DNA of 43,223 nt from a virus. A program made the translations under genes and the position numbers. The notes below the pieces were generated by a model. That model searched no databases and had not been told where the DNA came from. It worked only from the letters and a program-made list of their open reading frames with translations. The stretch lies in the IMG/VR virus record IMGVR_UViG_3300036985_003399, positions 1 to 43,223 of that record. One strand, 5' to 3'. Shown piece by piece: positions 39,002-43,223 of the stretch (the first letter of the stretch is position 1; each line of letters starts with the position of its first letter).

Positions 39002-40210
39002 ATGGCAACTCGTAAAATCAAAATCAAAAAGACCGAAGATCATTCACAAGTCAAGGCGCTAAACCCGCGTGACGCCGATCAAAAATATATGGGCGACGAA
39101 CCGCTATTTGCGGAACAGCCGATGCCCGAAAATCGTGGCTCTGCCATTGCCCGTTCACTGAACTGGTATCACCGCTTCTACTCCAAGAAAGACGCCCGCG
39201 ATATGCTGGCAACTTATCTTGACTTCCATGATCGCGTTGCCGACGGCAAGGTCATGCGTAAAGTTGACGATGCTGAATTCCGTCTGCCCACTTTTGCGTG
39301 GCTGTCTCGTATGGTTCTGCGCGGTCTGGATCTGACTGAACATGAAATGCTGGCACTGGAGAACGAAATCACCAGGTTGCTTCAAACAATTCACAAGCCC
39401 GAAGTAAAGGGCGTCAGTCAGTTCGGTAAAACAACAAAGTATCCGGATCAAGTTGCCACAGCAAAGAGCAACATCCAGGAAACGATGCGCGAAAAGGCAC
39501 GTGAAGCCGCAGGTGAACTTGAGGGTCTCTTTGACGAATACTTCCTCGCTGGTTCCCCGACGAAGCACTCGCTACGTCCTATGGATGAAGTATCCAAGAA
39601 GAATGTGCTGCCTCATCACATCAGCATGATCACCGAAGTTTGGACGAAGAAACTGAACGAAATGAAGGAACTCCTTGAAGGCAAGGACGCTCAATTGGTT
39701 CAGGCGTATGCTCATTACTCCAAGCAACAAATCAAGAACACCATCAAGTTCATTGAATTGGTGTTGAGTGACCTGAATAGTTACATCACCGTCAAGAAGG
39801 CAGCGAAGGCTCCTCGTGCCCGTAAAGCAGTTCCGGTGGAAAAGCAAGTCGCCAAGATGAAGTTCATGAAGGCGTTCAAGGATCCAGCAATGAAGTTGGA
39901 TCTGATCAGTGTGTCTCCTGTGAAGTTGCACGGATGCTCTGAGGCGTATCTGTACGATACCCAGTTGCGTAAGTTGACATATTTGGTTGCTGACGATTAC
40001 TCCAAGACATTGACGGTGCGCGGAACAACGATTCTTGGGTTTGATTCTGTGAAGAGCCAGACGAAAACTCTCCGCAAGCCGGCTGAGCAACTGAAGGAAG
40101 TTATGGGCAGCAAGCCTGCTGGTCGTAAATTCTTTGAGTCAATCAAGTCAGTTGGTATTACACCGAAGGGTCGTAGCAACGAGCGAACGATTATAGTCAA
40201 GGCTTGGTAA
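39002..40210 (+). CDS. Conserved phage protein, 402 residues
   Basis: Lys-rich. The N-terminal block (KTEDHSQVKALNPRDADQKY, then SLNWYHRFYSKKDARDML) recurs in uncharacterised proteins of T4-like and other large phages (memory). The middle is helical (residues 110-260) with a basic linker; the end is beta-rich (LRKLTYLVADDYSKTLTVRG). No catalytic motif. Early expression and basic charge make nucleic-acid binding possible. Confidence 0.68.
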   Translation: MATRKIKIKKTEDHSQVKALNPRDADQKYMGDEPLFAEQPMPENRGSAIARSLNWYHRFYSKKDARDMLATYLDFHDRVADGKVMRKVDDAEFRLPTFAWLSRMVLRGLDLTEHEMLALENEITRLLQTIHKPEVKGVSQFGKTTKYPDQVATAKSNIQETMREKAREAAGELEGLFDEYFLAGSPTKHSLRPMDEVSKKNVLPHHISMITEVWTKKLNEMKELLEGKDAQLVQAYAHYSKQQIKNTIKFIELVLSDLNSYITVKKAAKAPRARKAVPVEKQVAKMKFMKAFKDPAMKLDLISVSPVKLHGCSEAYLYDTQLRKLTYLVADDYSKTLTVRGTTILGFDSVKSQTKTLRKPAEQLKEVMGSKPAGRKFFESIKSVGITPKGRSNERTIIVKAW

Positions 40211-40213
40211 AAA

Positions 40214-40240
40214 GGAAATGGGGGCTTCGGCCCCTATTCC
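40214..40240 (+). terminator. C(UUCG)G terminator hairpin
   Basis: GGGGC TTCG GCCCC core extended by weaker pairs (T-A, A-T), right after the 402-residue gene. Third UUCG hairpin in the window. Only a weak T run. Confidence 0.7.
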
Positions 40241-40253
40241 TTCGCCTATTTTC

Positions 40254-40282
40254 TTGTGTTCTCTCCCTGAATAGTGTAAAAT
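40254..40282 (+). promoter_or_regulatory. Possible sigma70-type promoter for the MazG-like gene
   Basis: TTGTGT, 17-base spacer, TAAAAT. Both hexamers are imperfect; position and spacing fit. Confidence 0.5.
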
Positions 40283-40299
40283 ATCATTTTAGGAATAAC

Positions 40300-40704
40300 A
40301 TGATTGATCTGAATAAGTACGCTGAATTTGTCGAGGCCATAACAAGCCCGGCAAGCAATGACCTTCCCTCTTTTATCAACTCCGTTCATCGGGTTGAGGT
40401 CAACTCTGATGTGAATGTGCCACTGCTGCTGACCGGTGCCATGGGCATGTGTGGTGAAGCAGGTGAGTTTTCGGAGATTATCAAGAAGGTTGTGTTTCAT
40501 GGTAAGGAATTGACCCAAGAGGTTCACGATCACCTTGTCAAGGAACTGGGCGATGTAATCTGGTATTGGACAAATACATGCCGGGCACTGGGCGTATCAC
40601 AAGAGGAAGTGATTGTCCGGAACATGGAAAAGCTGATGCCGAGATATCCGGGCGGTGTCTTTTCAATTGATGCCAGCGAGAACCGCAAAGAAGGCGATAT
40701 CTAA
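40300..40704 (+). CDS. mazG: MazG-like nucleotide pyrophosphohydrolase
   Basis: 134 residues from ATG 40300 (AGGAA upstream). All-alpha NTP-PPase motif: CGEAGEFSEIIKK (Glu53, Glu56, Glu59) and KELGDVIWYW (Glu82, Asp85). MazG-type enzymes hydrolyse (d)NTPs or alarmones; in phages they are thought to adjust nucleotide pools or ppGpp. The C-terminal RYPGGVFSIDASENRKEGD is typical of phage members. The stop overlaps the next start (TAATG). Confidence 0.85.
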   Translation: MIDLNKYAEFVEAITSPASNDLPSFINSVHRVEVNSDVNVPLLLTGAMGMCGEAGEFSEIIKKVVFHGKELTQEVHDHLVKELGDVIWYWTNTCRALGVSQEEVIVRNMEKLMPRYPGGVFSIDASENRKEGDI

Positions 40705-40892
40705 TGGGAACGGACACCACGGATAAACTAATGGGTGCAATAACTTTCAAGATGGGCGACTCCGAAATGCTGCGGATTGAGAAAGATCGGTTTGTTGTCC
40801 GTGGTGTTTCTATCGGAAGCGAACAGGAAGCCGAAAAAGTATATGGCGCCTTCCGACAATGGCTCACCTGGGCCCTACTTCAACAACATTAG
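40704..40892 (+). CDS. Small protein, 62 residues
   Basis: Coupled to mazG by TAATG. MLRIEKDRFVVRGVSIGSEQEAEKVYGAF looks like a short beta-strand pair plus helix, a type common in phages. Function unknown. Confidence 0.65.
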   Translation: MGTDTTDKLMGAITFKMGDSEMLRIEKDRFVVRGVSIGSEQEAEKVYGAFRQWLTWALLQQH

Positions 40893-40908
40893 CCATGGCT
40901 CCTTCTCT

Positions 40909-40916
40909 GATAAATA
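40909..40916 (+). promoter_or_regulatory. T4-type late promoter GATAAATA
   Basis: Late box 18 bases upstream of the gp13 ATG, with a normal ribosome site (AGGGAAA) in between. Confidence 0.68.
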
Positions 40917-40934
40917 GATTATCAGGGAAACACT

Positions 40935-41699
40935 ATGGCCTCAGGACTTACATTAGACGAACTAAAACAAGAGATGTTTTCCAACCTGGGCTACAGGTTG
41001 GGTTCAGGCATCGTTGACATTGAACTTGACCCTACACACTACGAAGCGGCATATCAATATGCCATAAGAGTGTATAGGCAACGGGCTCAAAACTCCACAG
41101 AAGAAACTTACACCCTGTTCACCACAGAAAAAGATGTGGATACATACACCCTTCCGGAGCAGTTCATCAACATTCGATCATTGTTCAGACGCACCGTTGG
41201 GCTTGATACAGGACCGGCTTCTTCGTCATTTGATCCATTCAGTAGCGCCATACTAAACACTTATCTGCTGAACTACAACGCCGCTGGTGGTCTGGCCACG
41301 TATGATTTCTATGCAGGATATGTTGAACTGGCAGCAAGAATGTTCGGTGGCTATGTCATCTACACGTTCAATCCAGTTACTAAGGTGATGCGTATTGTGC
41401 GTGACCCTAAGGCAACTGGTGAGAAGATTCTCATCTGGGCCGACGTTCTGAAACCAGAAGAAGTTCTGCTGAAAGACCACGGATCAGGTGTTTGGATCAT
41501 GGATTGGACACTTGCCGAACTCAAGGTGATGATAGGTCAAGCCCGTGAAAAGTTCGCCATGATCGCAGGACCAGGTGGTGGTACTTCACTAAATGGCGCA
41601 GCAATGAAAGCCGAAGGCGAGAAGATGAAAACTGATCTGCTTGAAGACCTGAAACGGTTCGTTGACTATTCACAGCCCCTTACCTGGGTCCAGGGCTGA
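40935..41699 (+). CDS. 13: Neck protein gp13
   Basis: 254 residues. N-terminal LTLDELKQEMFSNLGYRLGS then VDIELDPTHYEAAYQYAIRV matches the gp13 neck family of T4-like phages, and KILIWADVLKPEEVLLKDH with WIMDWTLAELKVMIGQAREK continues it. gp13 with gp14 completes the head and forms the collar for tail joining. Unlike in T4, gp13 is on the opposite strand to gp14 and gp15 and about 3 kb away. Confidence 0.78.
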   Translation: MASGLTLDELKQEMFSNLGYRLGSGIVDIELDPTHYEAAYQYAIRVYRQRAQNSTEETYTLFTTEKDVDTYTLPEQFINIRSLFRRTVGLDTGPASSSFDPFSSAILNTYLLNYNAAGGLATYDFYAGYVELAARMFGGYVIYTFNPVTKVMRIVRDPKATGEKILIWADVLKPEEVLLKDHGSGVWIMDWTLAELKVMIGQAREKFAMIAGPGGGTSLNGAAMKAEGEKMKTDLLEDLKRFVDYSQPLTWVQG

Positions 41700-41723
41700 T
41701 TTACTTGGATTATCGGATGGCGG

Positions 41724-41731
41724 ACTAAATA
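41724..41731 (+). promoter_or_regulatory. Late promoter variant ACTAAATA, start codon at +1
   Basis: ACTAAATA, 5 bases, then the HNH gene's ATG 41737. Same arrangement as at 22446. Confidence 0.55.
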
Positions 41732-41736
41732 CAAGT

Positions 41737-42546
41737 ATGAAACAACTACTTGAAACCATACTATCAACCGATACCAGTTACAATAAATCAGCAACACGCT
41801 ATCTTCCAAGAACACACCCTGACCTCTGGGCAAAAATAGTAGAGGCTACTGCATTCCTACCAACTACATCTAAACCGAAACAACGGGCATGGCATATACT
41901 ACATGAAATATACGAGATACCAAAATGCCCCGTTACTGGCGAGGAAGTAAAGTGGTATGAAAATCGGTATTTGAAAACGCTGAACTACACAGCGAAGGCA
42001 AAAATGCAGCACGCTAGAGGTGACTTCGTAAATGCGAATGCTCCTGAACACAGAGAAAGTCGGCGACAAGGAAATCTACTGGCGGTGAAAAATGGCCGCA
42101 AGTATCGCAACAAAGCAACCTATTCAGCGGCTGACCGCGAGAAAGCAAAGCAAACATGTTTGGATAGATATGGCGTCGGAAACGGTAGTCAGTCTAAGTT
42201 TGCCCGAGACAAAATAAGTGACGCAAGAATAAGAAATGGGGCCACACCAAAACATCTAAGAGGGGCATATACCAAATACAATGAGGCTGTATTTACATAT
42301 ACAAGAGAAAGTTGGGTGGAGTTCCAGGATAAAATAAATCCCGACTGCTTACCTCGCGGAAGAACTTACACAGTCGATCATATCTACAGCATTTATCAAG
42401 GGTTTATGGAAAACATTCCGGCATACATCATCGGACATTGGACTAATCTACAGATGTTGACCCTAAGTGAAAATTCCCACAAAAATGCCCGGTGTCATAA
42501 AACGCAGGACCAACTATTTGAGGACTTTTTCGAGGTAATCGGATAA
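41737..42546 (+). CDS. HNH homing endonuclease
   Basis: 269 residues from ATG 41737. The N-terminal part is unlike known modules. A middle segment CLDRYGVGNGSQSKFARDKI is the kind of DNA-binding module found in Mob-type endonucleases. The nuclease core is YTVDHIYSIYQGF...HWTNLQMLTLSENSHKN (DH...NL...N..K), shared with the gene at 22459. A+T-rich. Likely a mobile insertion between gp13 and gp1. Confidence 0.82.
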   Translation: MKQLLETILSTDTSYNKSATRYLPRTHPDLWAKIVEATAFLPTTSKPKQRAWHILHEIYEIPKCPVTGEEVKWYENRYLKTLNYTAKAKMQHARGDFVNANAPEHRESRRQGNLLAVKNGRKYRNKATYSAADREKAKQTCLDRYGVGNGSQSKFARDKISDARIRNGATPKHLRGAYTKYNEAVFTYTRESWVEFQDKINPDCLPRGRTYTVDHIYSIYQGFMENIPAYIIGHWTNLQMLTLSENSHKNARCHKTQDQLFEDFFEVIG

Positions 42547-42554
42547 AATAGTTC

Positions 42555-42583
42555 TTGCTTTTCTTCGGCAGATATCGTATAAT
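42555..42583 (+). promoter_or_regulatory. Sigma70-type promoter for gene 1
   Basis: TTGCTT, 17-base spacer, TATAAT, followed by CAGGAG and ATG 42603. Confidence 0.72.
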
Positions 42584-42602
42584 ATCTGTTCACAGGAGTA
42601 TC

Positions 42603-43223
42603 ATGAACAAAATAATCTCAGTGTCGGGATTCATAGGATCCGGTAAGGATTCAGTCGCCGACTATCTCATATCAAAACACTATTTTAGAAAAATGAGTTT
42701 TGCGTCAACTCTCAAAGACGCAGTGGGCGCTGTCTTTAGTTGGGACCGAGAAATGCTCGACGGCCTTACTCCGGAGAGCAGAGCATGGCGTGATCAGGTC
42801 GATACCTGGTGGGCAAAACGACTGAAGATCAAGCACCTGACACCGAGATGGGTTCTCCAACAATGGGGAACTGAGGTGTGTCGTATGCACTTTCATAACG
42901 ATATATGGGTCGCCAGTGTAGAAAATCAACTACGATCAACGGCTGATGATATTGTCATCACAGATTCCAGATTCAAAAACGAATTGAAGTGTATCAAGCA
43001 AGTCGGTGGCACCACTATTAGAGTTCGCCGTGGCCCAGAACCCGAATGGTACAAAGCAGCATCAGATTATAATAAAGGTCCAGACGGAAACTGCGGATGG
43101 GCCATTGGTAAAGCAGTATTGGACAAGCACAAGGTTCATGCCAGTGAGTATTCATCGGTCGGCCTGAAATATGACTACCATCTGACCAATGATGATACCC
43201 TGGAAACACTCTACTCAAGTGTA
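42603..43223 (+). CDS. 1: Deoxynucleoside monophosphate kinase gp1, 3' end outside window
   Basis: 207 codons visible, still open at the window edge (T4 gp1 is 241 residues). Walker A GFIGSGKD (9-16), then DYLISKHYFRKMSFASTLKD and a helical lid region. DIVITDSRFKNE with GGTTIRVRRG later match the gp1 family. It phosphorylates dNMPs, in T4 including hydroxymethyl-dCMP; the specificity here cannot be read. Strong ribosome site CAGGAG. Confidence 0.9.
   Translation, partial: MNKIISVSGFIGSGKDSVADYLISKHYFRKMSFASTLKDAVGAVFSWDREMLDGLTPESRAWRDQVDTWWAKRLKIKHLTPRWVLQQWGTEVCRMHFHNDIWVASVENQLRSTADDIVITDSRFKNELKCIKQVGGTTIRVRRGPEPEWYKAASDYNKGPDGNCGWAIGKAVLDKHKVHASEYSSVGLKYDYHLTNDDTLETLYSSV

Noticed and set aside
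1-43223. tRNA genes, which many T4-like phages carry
   Set aside because: No cloverleaf or GTTCRA-type T-loop with matching stems was noticed by eye; a tRNA scan would be needed to exclude one fully.

Overview
The window is part of the genome of a large T4-like tailed phage (a contractile-tailed myovirus). It encodes a recognisable T4 core: gp32 single-stranded DNA-binding protein, UvsX, UvsY, UvsW, gp61-like primase, gp41-like helicase, a DexA-like exonuclease, neck/tail-completion proteins gp13, gp14 and gp15, dNMP kinase gp1, and T4-type late promoters (TATAAATA / GATAAATA / ACTAAATA). Gene lengths and sequence style resemble the marine and freshwater T4-like phages more than T4 itself. 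A BPSL0761-type gene next to uvsX hints at a betaproteobacterial host; this is inference. No tRNA, rRNA, CRISPR array or insertion sequence was seen, and no gene-free stretch exceeds 300 bases.

Layout. 1-2.4 kb: end of a large unrecognised, probably virion-associated protein. 2.4-6.0 kb: recombination block (gene 32, BPSL0761-like gene, HNH ORF, uvsX, small acidic protein, uvsY). 6.0-8.6 kb: unknown gene, GIY-YIG endonuclease, zinc-ribbon protein with its own late promoter and terminator. 8.6-11.9 kb: early region of very small genes, several with a near-identical consensus sigma70-type promoter, plus an AAA+ ATPase. 12.0-16.5 kb: minus-strand membrane protein, uvsW, GGCT-like protein, possible clamp-loader small subunit, zinc-finger protein. 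16.5-21.1 kb: array of 18 tiny translationally coupled genes, most ending in the same Leu-Arg-Trp-Ser tail. 21.1-27.0 kb: exonuclease, a miniature DnaE-like protein, HNH nuclease, virion-type protein, primase, helicase. 27.0-34.4 kb: late virion genes and a RecB/Cas4-like nuclease. 34.4-37.9 kb (minus strand): NUDIX hydrolase, gp15 and gp14. 37.9-43.2 kb: second early block, MazG-like hydrolase, gp13, HNH nuclease, gp1 (cut by the window edge).

How it works together. UvsX, UvsY, gp32, UvsW, gp41 and gp61 form the recombination-dependent replication machinery. MazG and gp1 handle nucleotides. Two promoter classes are readable: host-type promoters (17-base spacers) for early and middle genes, and T4-type late boxes for structural genes and homing endonucleases. 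In many cases of both classes the start codon lies at the predicted transcription start, suggesting leaderless mRNAs.

The most unusual element is the 16.5-21.1 kb array. Fifteen junctions carry one short sequence (consensus TTGAGGTGGTCATGA). It simultaneously encodes the C-terminus of one protein, a long Shine-Dalgarno sequence, and the overlapping stop/start for the next gene. It looks like a modular cassette in which genes can be added or swapped without losing translation.
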